From Nitrospirota bacterium (GTDB lineage Bacteria > Nitrospirota_A > Leptospirillia > Leptospirillales > Leptospirillaceae): DNA of 11,324 nucleotides. Below the pieces are notes generated by a model. It saw only the letters and a program-made list of their open reading frames with translations. It searched no databases and was not told the DNA's origin. The translations under genes were made by a program, and so were the position numbers. Below are positions 1 through 6,198 of this stretch, piece by piece; the stretch's first letter is position 1; every line of letters starts with the position of its first letter. Where the stretch lies: contig JAKBPM010000034.1 in NCBI GenBank assembly GCA_021829515.1, positions 1 to 11,324 of the forward strand, read 5' to 3'.

Positions 1-1061
1 TGGCTCAGGAGCTTGTCGATATCGCTCCCAAGGGGTTGACAAGAGTCTTCTTTTCAGACAATGGCTCCACAGCGGTGGAAGCCGCCCTGAAACTTTCCTA
101 CCTCTCCCGATCCCCAAAAAATGGAAGCTCTACCCCATCGCGATTTCTCTCCTTTTCCCGAGGATACCACGGAGATACATTAGGAGCCGTGGGCGTTGGT
201 GGCATCGACCTTTTTCATCAGGAGTTCGGACCACTTCTCACACCATCGATCAAAGTCCCCGCTCCGGATTGCTTTCGATGTCCGGTGGGTCTCCGGAAAG
301 AATCCTGCCATCAGGAATGCTTTGATCTTTTCAAAGCATCCCTCACAACACATAAAGACGAGACGTGCGCCGTAATTTGCGAACCTGCGCTTCAGGCCGC
401 CGGGGGAATGATTGTCTGGCCCCATGGGTATCTCTCAAAGATCCGAGCCCTTACCCAAGAGCTTGGCATCCCCTTGATTCTTGATGAAGTGGCGACCGGG
501 TTCGGGAGAACGGGAGCCATGTTTGCCTCGGATCTTGAAGATGTTTCTCCGGATTTTTTATGCTTGGGGAAAGGGTTGACCGGGGGATATCTGCCCCTTG
601 CCGCAACGCTGATGACCGAAGAGGTCTACCAAAGGGTCCGGGAGGCCCCAGGGGCTTTTTTTCACGGACACAGTTTCACGGCCAATCCCCTTGGAGCTGC
701 CGCCGCCAGAGCCACACTTTCCCTTCTCAAAGACAACCGGCTCATCGATCAAGTTCATGAAAAAAACGCGATTGCCAGGACGATTTTAAACGATCTTCTC
801 GTCGGCCTTCCGGGAGTCAAAAACTATCGATCCATCGGTCTGATCATCGCAGTCGACCTTTATGATGGGGAGATACCCACCTCATCTGATAAGATGGATG
901 CACTCAGGCAACTTTGCCATGAACAGGGGATGATCATTCGCCCATTGGGAAATATTGCATACCTCTTTCCTCCCCTCTCGGTCTCCATGGAGGAATGGAT
1001 GACAATGTGCCGGATTCTTGGAGAATCCATCGTGACATGTCAAACAAAACACCAGCATTGA
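1..1061 (+). CDS. bioA: Adenosylmethionine-8-amino-7-oxononanoate aminotransferase (BioA), 5' end missing
   Basis: PLP-dependent class III aminotransferase of biotin synthesis: it moves an amino group from S-adenosylmethionine to 7-keto-8-aminopelargonate, giving 7,8-diaminopelargonate, in the cytoplasm. The reading frame is open from base 3 and yields 352 residues, so roughly the first 80-100 residues of a typical 430-450-residue BioA lie outside the window. Seen in order: FFSDNGSTAVEAALK (phosphate-binding region), GYHGDTLGAVGVGG, a Cys-rich insert (CFRCPVG...CHQEC), ILDEVATGFGRTG (Asp contacting the PLP ring), CLGKGLTGGYLPLA (the Lys forming the Schiff base) and HGHSFTANPLGAAAA. The C-terminal segment IIRPLGNIAYLFPPL is also family-typical. 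No frameshift is visible. The TTG at 36 is an internal Leu codon, not a start, because homology continues upstream of it. The gene stops at TGA 1059-1061, close to the secreted-protein gene that follows; a shared transcript is likely, although the products look unrelated. Confidence 0.93.
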   Translation, partial: AQELVDIAPKGLTRVFFSDNGSTAVEAALKLSYLSRSPKNGSSTPSRFLSFSRGYHGDTLGAVGVGGIDLFHQEFGPLLTPSIKVPAPDCFRCPVGLRKESCHQECFDLFKASLTTHKDETCAVICEPALQAAGGMIVWPHGYLSKIRALTQELGIPLILDEVATGFGRTGAMFASDLEDVSPDFLCLGKGLTGGYLPLAATLMTEEVYQRVREAPGAFFHGHSFTANPLGAAAARATLSLLKDNRLIDQVHEKNAIARTILNDLLVGLPGVKNYRSIGLIIAVDLYDGEIPTSSDKMDALRQLCHEQGMIIRPLGNIAYLFPPLSVSMEEWMTMCRILGESIVTCQTKHQH

Positions 1062-1066
1062 AAGGA
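1061..1066 (+). promoter_or_regulatory. Ribosome binding site AAAGGA favouring a TTG start at 1073
   Basis: AAAGGA lies directly after the bioA stop codon and six bases before TTG 1073. It is a better-placed Shine-Dalgarno match than those before the two upstream ATG codons: 995 has GGAGG almost touching it, and 1037 has GGAGA 12 bases away. It is the main argument for the start chosen for the secreted-protein gene. Confidence 0.4.
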
Positions 1067-1072
1067 TTTTCA

Positions 1073-1951
1073 TTGAAACCAATATTTCCGCAAACGGCTT
1101 TTAAAACACAAGGACTCATCCCTCGGACCATCCGTTTTTCACGAATCATCGCCTTGGGAGCCCTCTTTTCTTTCGGAGCCTTTCTTCCCCTGAAAAAAGC
1201 GTATGCATCACCGGATGCCCAGACACTTTCATGGACGCTCAATATTTCCGATCAAAAGGGAAATGGAAAACCGGTTATCCAGACCATCACCTATCACATC
1301 ACCCCAACCATGATGAGGATCGACCAGTCAACCGCCTCCGGATCCCAGATTTTCATCTGGAGAACCGATGCCGGACTGGTCTATGCGATCGACACGGCCA
1401 AAAAGACCTATCATCAGGATACTCTCGATCATGTCCTGTCCTATCAGACGATGTCCGATCTTCTCGGAAAACACTCCGGAAAGAATCCGGGAGACAAGGT
1501 TCTGGAAAAACCCCACACAGAGACAGTCTCAGGAGTCGCCTGCACCGATGAAAAACTCCTGCACAAATTCAGGGGCGTTGTCGTCGGGATGATCAATGGC
1601 GATCAAACCATTGAGATCTGCCGGACTGAGAGCATTCCTGGAATCGATCTTCTGAAAGCTTTCCAGAAAAACCTCGTCTTGCTCGACCGGAAAATCGATC
1701 CAAAAACCGTCCGGAAAGATGAGGCAACAACCATTTCCCTTCTCGTCCACAAAGAGACCGCCTATAAGGCGGGCTTCATTTCAAGAATGCTCAATGCTAT
1801 CGGTCTGTACGATCTCTCCAAGGTTCCGGCGACCGAAGTGGAGGACTCCAGAATTTCCAATATCAAGGTCGAAGCAGAAAACACCAGCCAGTTCGACCTG
1901 CCAGATGGACTTAAAAGGGTCTTCCTTCCTGCAGGACCCGGACCTCATTGA
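1073..1951 (+). CDS. Secreted DUF4412-like protein of unknown function
   Basis: I recognise only a loose resemblance to DUF4412-type periplasmic proteins; the function is unknown. From TTG 1073 the product has 292 residues. It begins with a basic segment (KPIFPQTAFKTQGLIPRTIRFSR), a hydrophobic core (IIALGALFSFGAFL) and a likely signal-peptidase site after AYA, so export is expected. The mature part is mostly predicted beta: ITYHITPTMMRIDQS, IFIWRTDAGLVYAIDTAKKTY, and near the end SQFDLPDGLKRVFLP. This pattern (strand, MRID, a readout strand, D..KKTY, a terminal F-DLP-G-KRV) is what suggests DUF4412. Two mature-region Cys residues (GVACTDE and IEICRTE) could form a disulfide. ATG 1037 (304 residues, overlapping bioA by 25 bases) and ATG 995 are alternative starts but give unusually long leaders. 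The stop codon overlaps the TTG of the lipid kinase gene, so the two are probably co-translated. Confidence 0.75.
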   Translation: MKPIFPQTAFKTQGLIPRTIRFSRIIALGALFSFGAFLPLKKAYASPDAQTLSWTLNISDQKGNGKPVIQTITYHITPTMMRIDQSTASGSQIFIWRTDAGLVYAIDTAKKTYHQDTLDHVLSYQTMSDLLGKHSGKNPGDKVLEKPHTETVSGVACTDEKLLHKFRGVVVGMINGDQTIEICRTESIPGIDLLKAFQKNLVLLDRKIDPKTVRKDEATTISLLVHKETAYKAGFISRMLNAIGLYDLSKVPATEVEDSRISNIKVEAENTSQFDLPDGLKRVFLPAGPGPH

Positions 1952-2871
1952 CCAACGAAAAAGTTGGGCGGAAGCCAATCCGCCCGATTTTTCTTCATAA
2001 CATAACTTCCGGTCCCGCCCTTTTCAGATGGCGACATCCCAGAATGGCCAATCTCTTCCGGAATCTCTTCCCAAAAGGGATCCATATTCCCATTGATCCA
2101 ACAACCTCCATGGAATGGCAAAAAGGTTTTCGTGCAGGTATTTCATCGGGATGCGACTATCTATACGTGGGAGGAGGAGATGGAACCCTCAACCGGCTTT
2201 TGCCGGATCTTCTGGATGCAAACCTTCCGGTCGGAATCCTGCCCATTGGAACAGGCAATCTTTTTTCCAGGTATGTTCTCGGAATCAAAAACCCGACCGA
2301 CTTGCTGAAGAATCCGGAAAAGTACCCGACCAGATCCTTCGCGCCGGGGATTTCAGATGGGCGTCCCTTTGTATTGATGGTGGGAACGGGACTTGACGGT
2401 GAAGCCATTCATCATCAGTCAAGGCGGGGAAAGTATTGGCTGGGAAAATTGTCCTACCCACTGGAGATGTTTTTGTCTCTTCTGAACACTCCGGTACCCG
2501 AACTATCCGTTGAATATGAAGACACGGAAGGAGTTTTCCATCGAGAAACCGCACTCTGGGCCATTGTGGCGAAATCCCCTTCTTACTTTCCTCCTTTTAC
2601 CATCAATCCGGGCTGGAATCCCTGGCAAAAGAATCTATCGGTGACATTGATTCGAGGACGATCGAAAATGGATCTCTGGATCGCCTTGACGGGGATCCTC
2701 GCCGGGAAAATCCCCTCCAGGCGCATCCTATTCGAAAAAGCACGTTCGGTCGGAATCAGGGGGACAGGGAGAAGTCAGGCCGACGGTGAGGAGATCTCCC
2801 TACCGGCTCTCATCACCGTCTCTGACCGGTCTGTCCTTTTTTCGATCCATCCCAAAACGGCTTCCTCATAA
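1948..2871 (+). CDS. Diacylglycerol/lipid kinase family protein (DAGK catalytic domain)
   Basis: ATP-dependent kinase of the DagK/YegS/sphingosine-kinase fold, expected to phosphorylate diacylglycerol or a related lipid at the inner face of the membrane; the exact substrate cannot be read from sequence. From TTG 1948 it has 307 residues. Seen: beta-1 RPIFLHN followed by TSG (residues 12-22), the nucleotide-binding GGGDGTLN (75-82), PIGTGNLFSR (99-108), GTGLDGEAI in the second domain, and the C-terminal QADGEEI motif typical of the family. The start is set by homology: the first strand begins near residue 12, and the only ordinary start codon upstream in frame is TTG 1948, which shares bases with the preceding TGA (TTGA). 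ATG 2044 would remove the first strand. The Shine-Dalgarno is weak (CAGGA about 12 bases upstream), so expression may rely on coupling. A strong terminator-like hairpin overlaps codons 4-15. Confidence 0.85.
   Translation: MTNEKVGRKPIRPIFLHNITSGPALFRWRHPRMANLFRNLFPKGIHIPIDPTTSMEWQKGFRAGISSGCDYLYVGGGDGTLNRLLPDLLDANLPVGILPIGTGNLFSRYVLGIKNPTDLLKNPEKYPTRSFAPGISDGRPFVLMVGTGLDGEAIHHQSRRGKYWLGKLSYPLEMFLSLLNTPVPELSVEYEDTEGVFHRETALWAIVAKSPSYFPPFTINPGWNPWQKNLSVTLIRGRSKMDLWIALTGILAGKIPSRRILFEKARSVGIRGTGRSQADGEEISLPALITVSDRSVLFSIHPKTASS
1958..1992 (+). terminator. Intrinsic-terminator-like hairpin inside the 5' end of the lipid kinase gene
   Basis: A perfect 7-bp GC-rich stem (GGGCGGA at 1966-1972 with TCCGCCC at 1979-1985) closes a 6-base loop (AGCCAA). 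It is followed within two bases by a run of five T (1988-1992), and the stem extends through A/T and wobble pairs to the AAAAA at 1958-1962. Because A-runs and T-runs flank it symmetrically it could work in both directions. It lies 15 bases after the secreted-protein stop codon, exactly where a terminator would be expected, yet the lipid kinase reading frame runs through it. It may be a real terminator with read-through, an attenuator, or a structure melted by translating ribosomes. Confidence 0.6.
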
Positions 2872-2901
2872 CATCACGGCAAGGTCCAACCACCATGAAT
2901 C

Positions 2902-3144
2902 TTACTTTGGATTTTCCATCATGTCGGGAAGATACATCGGAGCGCGTCTTACCCAATCGATCATAAAATCAATCGCTGCTGTCAGATCCTCCTCTGTCAG
3001 ATCAGGGTAACACTCCGTCGTTATACGCTCAGGGGTATATCCTTTTTTAAAAAGCTCCAGAAAAACCGTAACGGGAATTTGTGTCCCGGCGATGCAGGGG
3101 AGTCCCCGGGCGATTCTCGGGTTCATCCGTATTTGTTTCGCCAT
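2902..3144 (-). CDS. DUF433 family antitoxin-like protein (orphan)
   Basis: An 80-residue protein of the DUF433 family, small winged-helix-like proteins often encoded next to a PIN-like DUF5615 toxin and thought to act as the antitoxin. Seen: RIARGLPCIAGTQIPVTVFLELFKKGYTPERI (residues 11-42), matching the family pattern R-x-G-x-P-x-I-x-GT-x-I-PV, and YPDLTEEDLTAAIDFM, the typical second helix segment. ATG 3144 is preferred because AAGGAGA (3157-3151) sits six bases upstream; a TTG two codons earlier would abut that site. No DUF5615/PIN gene is present: upstream is a glycosyltransferase, and downstream the lipid kinase gene converges from the opposite strand, its stop 30 bases away. It may be a solitary regulator or the remnant of a toxin-antitoxin pair. 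The family call is firm; the role is inferred. Confidence 0.85.
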   Translation of the reverse strand: MAKQIRMNPRIARGLPCIAGTQIPVTVFLELFKKGYTPERITTECYPDLTEEDLTAAIDFMIDWVRRAPMYLPDMMENPK

Positions 3145-3150
3145 ATCCAA

Positions 3151-3157
3151 TCTCCTT
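3151..3157 (-). promoter_or_regulatory. Strong ribosome binding site (AAGGAGA) of the DUF433 gene
   Basis: The minus strand reads AAGGAGA, then six bases, then ATG 3144. It is the most canonical Shine-Dalgarno match seen in the window and fixes the start of the DUF433 gene. Confidence 0.75.
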
Positions 3158-3160
3158 CAA

Positions 3161-3200
3161 GATAAAACATCGTTTATCCAGACACCGGCCTAAAGACACC
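3161..3200 (-). promoter_or_regulatory. Candidate operator region upstream of the DUF433 gene
   Basis: Two small repeats fill the leader. An inverted repeat, GATAAA-N6-TTTATC (3161-3178), lies just before the ribosome binding site. A direct repeat, AGACACC (3180-3186 and 3194-3200, spacing 14), lies just behind it. Antitoxins commonly repress their own operon through such sites, so an operator is plausible. No convincing -35/-10 pair was recognised. The inverted repeat could also form an RNA hairpin near the ribosome binding site. Confidence 0.3.
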
Positions 3201-3214
3201 CTACATTGGATGTC
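3192..3214 (-). terminator. Weak terminator-like hairpin at the end of the glycosyltransferase operon
   Basis: Read on the minus strand, GACATCC (3214-3208, starting within the TGA stop) pairs with GGGTGTC (3201-3195) across a 6-base loop, with one G-U pair, and is followed by only TTTA. The position directly after the family 4 glycosyltransferase gene fits an operon end. The short T-run makes it a weak candidate and read-through into the DUF433 gene is possible. Confidence 0.35.
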
Positions 3215-4415
3215 ATGAGAGAAAGGGATCGGCCAGCCCACCCTTGGAAGCATAGGGGTTTTGAGCAATCTTTCCCTCTTTTAACAACAAGATGGCATTT
3301 CGGTAAATCATTTCGGTCCGGATATTGCAGGCTTCGATGGAAAACGCTCTCTCCACATAATTGCATGGATCCTCTTTCTTGAATACCTGGCGACCGGAAA
3401 CAGACAACAGTGATGACACCTTTTGAGCAAGAGAGACAGGATCTTTTGGAGTCACCAGATGAATCCCGGGCAAAACATTTCCCATCTCCGGCAATCCCCC
3501 GACCCGGAAAGCAACCACTTCCTTTTTTGCCGAAATCGCCTCAAGCACCACCAGCGGAAAGGAATCCCTCACAGATGGAAGGAGAACCAGATCGGCAATG
3601 GCCAGATAGGGTCCGGGATCCTGCGAACCCATAAAATGAAGTCTTGCAAAACCGGACTCGCCCAATAGCCGACGGGCCCGATCCCGGACCTCTTCGAAAA
3701 GCGGCCCTATACCCAAAAAAACCATATGAAGCTCCGGGAATCGACGAAAAAGAATGACCAGCGCATCCAGCATCAGATGATGGCCTTTATCCCTTTGGAA
3801 AATGCCGATCTGCAGGAGAATCTTTTTCCCGACAAGTTTCTGGGCCAAATCGAGATTATGGCCCAAAACCGTGATTTCTTTCGCTTCCTTTTTTTCCTTG
3901 ATGGCGATTCCCCGTGGAATGGTCACAACATGCCAGAAAGGAAGATTCTTTTCCAGAAAAAAAATCCTCAGGGCCTCGCTGACCACAACCAGACGATCAC
4001 AAAACTGGCGAAAGGGGATCATGCTTTTGGGCACATTCAAAAGATGTCTCTGACGAATGACAAGGGGACGATTATTTCCAAGCGATGCCGCACTGACATA
4101 CCCCAGAAAAGAATCGATATAGCTTGTCGTCACGAGAACATCGATTTTTTCACGAATCAGGTATTGGCGAAGATTGGAGAACGACTCGAGATCAAAGTTG
4201 CTTTTCATCGAAAACCCGACCGTCTCGGTCCGAGATCTGGCCTCCTCAAAAAAAGGCGTTCCGGGTCGGGCACCGATCACATAACGGTGGCCTCGGGAGT
4301 TCATCCCTTTGGCTTCTGCGATATGATCCCTCTCCTGCCCTCCATAACCGGTGGTGCAGTCGAGATGGAGTATATTCAAAGGTGCCGCTGTCGGTTCGCT
4401 GTACGATACATTCAT
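3213..4415 (-). CDS. Glycosyltransferase family 4 (GT-B fold)
   Basis: Retaining glycosyltransferase, expected to add a sugar from a nucleotide donor to LPS core or a related glycan at the cytoplasmic face of the inner membrane; donor and acceptor are unknown. It has 400 residues from ATG 4415. Seen: N-terminal HLDCTTGYGGQE (residues 17-28, the acceptor-side Gly-rich loop), RLVVVSEALR (141-150), IPRGI (166-170), and the donor domain starting ILLQIGIFQRDKGHHLMLDA (199-218). VFLGIGP, HFMGSQDPGPYLAIADLVLLPS and DSFPLVVLEA follow. In the last motif the usual E-x7-E is D-x7-E (D284, E292). ATG 4415 shares ATGA with the deacetylase stop. An upstream ATG at 4442 and longer frames run deep inside the deacetylase gene and have no ribosome binding site, so they were not used. 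It is the last gene of the LPS-core operon. Confidence 0.88.
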   Translation of the reverse strand: MNVSYSEPTAAPLNILHLDCTTGYGGQERDHIAEAKGMNSRGHRYVIGARPGTPFFEEARSRTETVGFSMKSNFDLESFSNLRQYLIREKIDVLVTTSYIDSFLGYVSAASLGNNRPLVIRQRHLLNVPKSMIPFRQFCDRLVVVSEALRIFFLEKNLPFWHVVTIPRGIAIKEKKEAKEITVLGHNLDLAQKLVGKKILLQIGIFQRDKGHHLMLDALVILFRRFPELHMVFLGIGPLFEEVRDRARRLLGESGFARLHFMGSQDPGPYLAIADLVLLPSVRDSFPLVVLEAISAKKEVVAFRVGGLPEMGNVLPGIHLVTPKDPVSLAQKVSSLLSVSGRQVFKKEDPCNYVERAFSIEACNIRTEMIYRNAILLLKEGKIAQNPYASKGGLADPFLS

Positions 4416-5137
4416 CCGGTAATCCGTGTCAGAAGGGTCCATGAAAGGAAACGGGGAAGAGACATCCTTCCTGAAACAGGCCTGCAAGGCAGAAGCATCG
4501 AGGAGACCACCGGGGCAAGCGAACGTCTTGTGACGGATCTCCCCCAGGAATACCCTGCACTTCTCACAAGGGTGGGCGTTTCCTCCCTGTAGGCCCCAAA
4601 AGGATAGCAAAAGGAGCGGACAGGAACTCCCAGAAGCTCTTCAAGGTCGCTCTTGGAGTGGACGATCTCATCCCGGGCATCCGTTGATGAGAGCCGGGAA
4701 AGATCGACATGGGTTCTGGTGTGACTGCCGATTTCCAAGCCCAAGGAGGAAAGCTCCCTCATTTGAGGCGCATCCAAAAGAGGATGTCCTTTCCATATGG
4801 GATCCTCGGTCCAGTCGGAAATCCCGCCGATCTTTCCGGAGAGACAAAAAATGGTTGCCAGAAAACCAAACTCCTGGAGAATCGGCATCGCATATCGGTA
4901 GTTGTCCTGGTATCCATCGTCAAAGGTGATTGCGACGATCTTTTTGCCAGTGACCGGATCCGTATGGCCATTTTTCATTGCAAAATCAAGCGTCGTTCCC
5001 TGAAATCCAGCCTGTTTCAAAATGGAAAGCTGGCTTCGAAATTGATCCGGCGTCACTCCAGCGTGAGGAGAGAGGTCCGGATCAACCCGGTGATAGTAAA
5101 GAATCGGAGGAACAAACTTCCCTTCTTCCGTTTTCAA
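4412..5137 (-). CDS. Polysaccharide deacetylase (NodB/CE4 domain)
   Basis: Metal-dependent deacetylase of carbohydrate esterase family 4, removing an N- or O-acetyl group from a sugar. Within this operon the target is probably a core-sugar intermediate (inference). It has 241 residues. Seen: ILYYHRV (12-18), TFDDGYQDNY (71-80, with D73 as the catalytic base and D74 as a metal ligand), SHTRTH (138-143, H139 and H143 as metal ligands) and FCYPFGAYREET (176-187, the motif 3 region). There is no signal peptide or membrane segment, so a cytoplasmic site of action is likely, unlike many peptidoglycan or chitin deacetylases. The start is TTG 5137, overlapping the upstream TGA as TTGA, with AAAGAGG (5154-5148) ten bases upstream. 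The C-terminal 40 residues are less typical, but the frame is continuous. Confidence 0.9.
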   Translation of the reverse strand: MKTEEGKFVPPILYYHRVDPDLSPHAGVTPDQFRSQLSILKQAGFQGTTLDFAMKNGHTDPVTGKKIVAITFDDGYQDNYRYAMPILQEFGFLATIFCLSGKIGGISDWTEDPIWKGHPLLDAPQMRELSSLGLEIGSHTRTHVDLSRLSSTDARDEIVHSKSDLEELLGVPVRSFCYPFGAYREETPTLVRSAGYSWGRSVTRRSLAPVVSSMLLPCRPVSGRMSLPRFLSWTLLTRITG

Positions 5138-6198
5138 GATAGCGAAACCTCTTTCAAATGTTTTTCCCGAAGCTTCAGTTGCCTTGAAAGCCCTTCGATC
5201 ACCTGATTGACTTCAATCCGGCGAAGGCAGTTATCCACCCCCTGGGAACAACCTTCATGGCTGCAGGGAGAACACGCGGGAGGATCGTAAAGGGTCAGAA
5301 GTCGCCCCGTTGACACAGGCCCCCACACTGCGGGAGTCGTTGAGCCAAACAGTCCGACTCCATACAGACCTGCTGCATCCGCCAGATGAAGCGGACCGCT
5401 GTCGTTTCCCAGAAACAGTGTCGATGATTCCATCAGTGCGTGTATAAAAGGAATCGATTCCTGAACGATCAGGAATCGGGTTTCCGGCTGAAAGCCGCTG
5501 GTAACGGAGAGAATCAACGTTTGATCTTCCCTTGTACCGATAATGACAACGACGCCTTTATGAACCTTGCTCCACCAGTTTCCGACCTGGGCCAATCTGT
5601 CTGGAGGCCACCTTTTGTACCACTCGCGCCCTCCGGGATGGATCAGCAAAATGGGAGTCTCCTGATCCAGCCTGTTTTCTTTTCTCCAAGTCTCTATTTC
5701 CATACGGGAAGACGCGGAGGAAGAGACAAGAGGGTCGGACGTGGCTGAAAGATGGACTCCGATCTTTCGAAGAGAGGACTCATACTGATTCATGACCGGA
5801 TCGGGACCATGGTTGAAGTCGACTGGAACATAAATGGAGTTTTGGGAAGAAGGCCTTTCATCCGTTTTCCAGCCACAAGAAAGCTTTCGAGAGGCATCTG
5901 CCAGCCTTGAAAAGAGTCGGCTTCTATCAGAGACGGTCCAGTCAACCCACAAATCCCATTTCCGTTCGCGGGCAAGTCTGACCATGTCATAAGAGCTTTT
6001 CAGTTTCCCCCAAAAAGATCGGTTGTCAAAGACAACCACCCTGATCCCGGAAAGGTTCTTGAGGGGATACTCCGTCCCTCGATTGACAACGACCGTCAGG
6101 AAAATTCCCGGATAGGCAAGAAGAAGTTTTCTTAACGTCGGAACGAGAAGAAGGCTATCCCCCAGATAACGCATCCTCAGGATCACCATGCTGTCCAT
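5134..6198 (-). CDS. Glycosyltransferase family 9 (heptosyltransferase-like), third in the operon
   Basis: GT9 enzyme of the ADP-heptose:LPS heptosyltransferase type, expected to add heptose or a similar sugar to the LPS inner core in the cytoplasm. It has 354 residues from ATG 6198. Seen: ILRMRYLGDSLLLVPTL (6-22; RYLGD replaces the usual R-x-x-GD loop), LIHPGGREWYKRWPPDR (185-201, the donor-phosphate site), FLGNDSGPLHLADA (262-275, donor-sugar binding) and a C-terminal cysteine tetrad C309-x2-C312-x4-C317-x6-C324. ATG 6198 shares one base with the preceding TGA (TGATG). ATG 6189, three codons later, is a possible alternative. A longer frame upstream to 6300 overlaps the previous gene and precedes the first family strand, so it was rejected. 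The product ends in a charged tail (LKLREKHLKE). Exact acceptor position is not assignable. Confidence 0.88.
   Translation of the reverse strand: MDSMVILRMRYLGDSLLLVPTLRKLLLAYPGIFLTVVVNRGTEYPLKNLSGIRVVVFDNRSFWGKLKSSYDMVRLARERKWDLWVDWTVSDRSRLFSRLADASRKLSCGWKTDERPSSQNSIYVPVDFNHGPDPVMNQYESSLRKIGVHLSATSDPLVSSSASSRMEIETWRKENRLDQETPILLIHPGGREWYKRWPPDRLAQVGNWWSKVHKGVVVIIGTREDQTLILSVTSGFQPETRFLIVQESIPFIHALMESSTLFLGNDSGPLHLADAAGLYGVGLFGSTTPAVWGPVSTGRLLTLYDPPACSPCSHEGCSQGVDNCLRRIEVNQVIEGLSRQLKLREKHLKEVSLS
5148..5154 (-). promoter_or_regulatory. Ribosome binding site AAAGAGG for the TTG start of the deacetylase gene
   Basis: AAAGAGG lies within the end of the preceding gene, ten bases before TTG 5137. 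It supports TTG as the true start even though that codon overlaps the upstream stop. Confidence 0.4.

Noticed and set aside
2044..2046. ATG 2044 as the start of the lipid kinase, which would leave the hairpin outside the gene
   Set aside because: It would delete the first beta strand and N-x-x-SG segment (RPIFLHNITSG) expected of the family.
3726..4592. 288-codon open frame on the plus strand opposite the family 4 glycosyltransferase and deacetylase genes
   Set aside because: It is antisense to two genes with clear catalytic motifs, has no recognisable domain, and its composition looks like a reverse-frame shadow.
4709..5206. 165-codon plus-strand frame opposite the deacetylase gene
   Set aside because: Shadow of the NodB-domain gene; no family resemblance.
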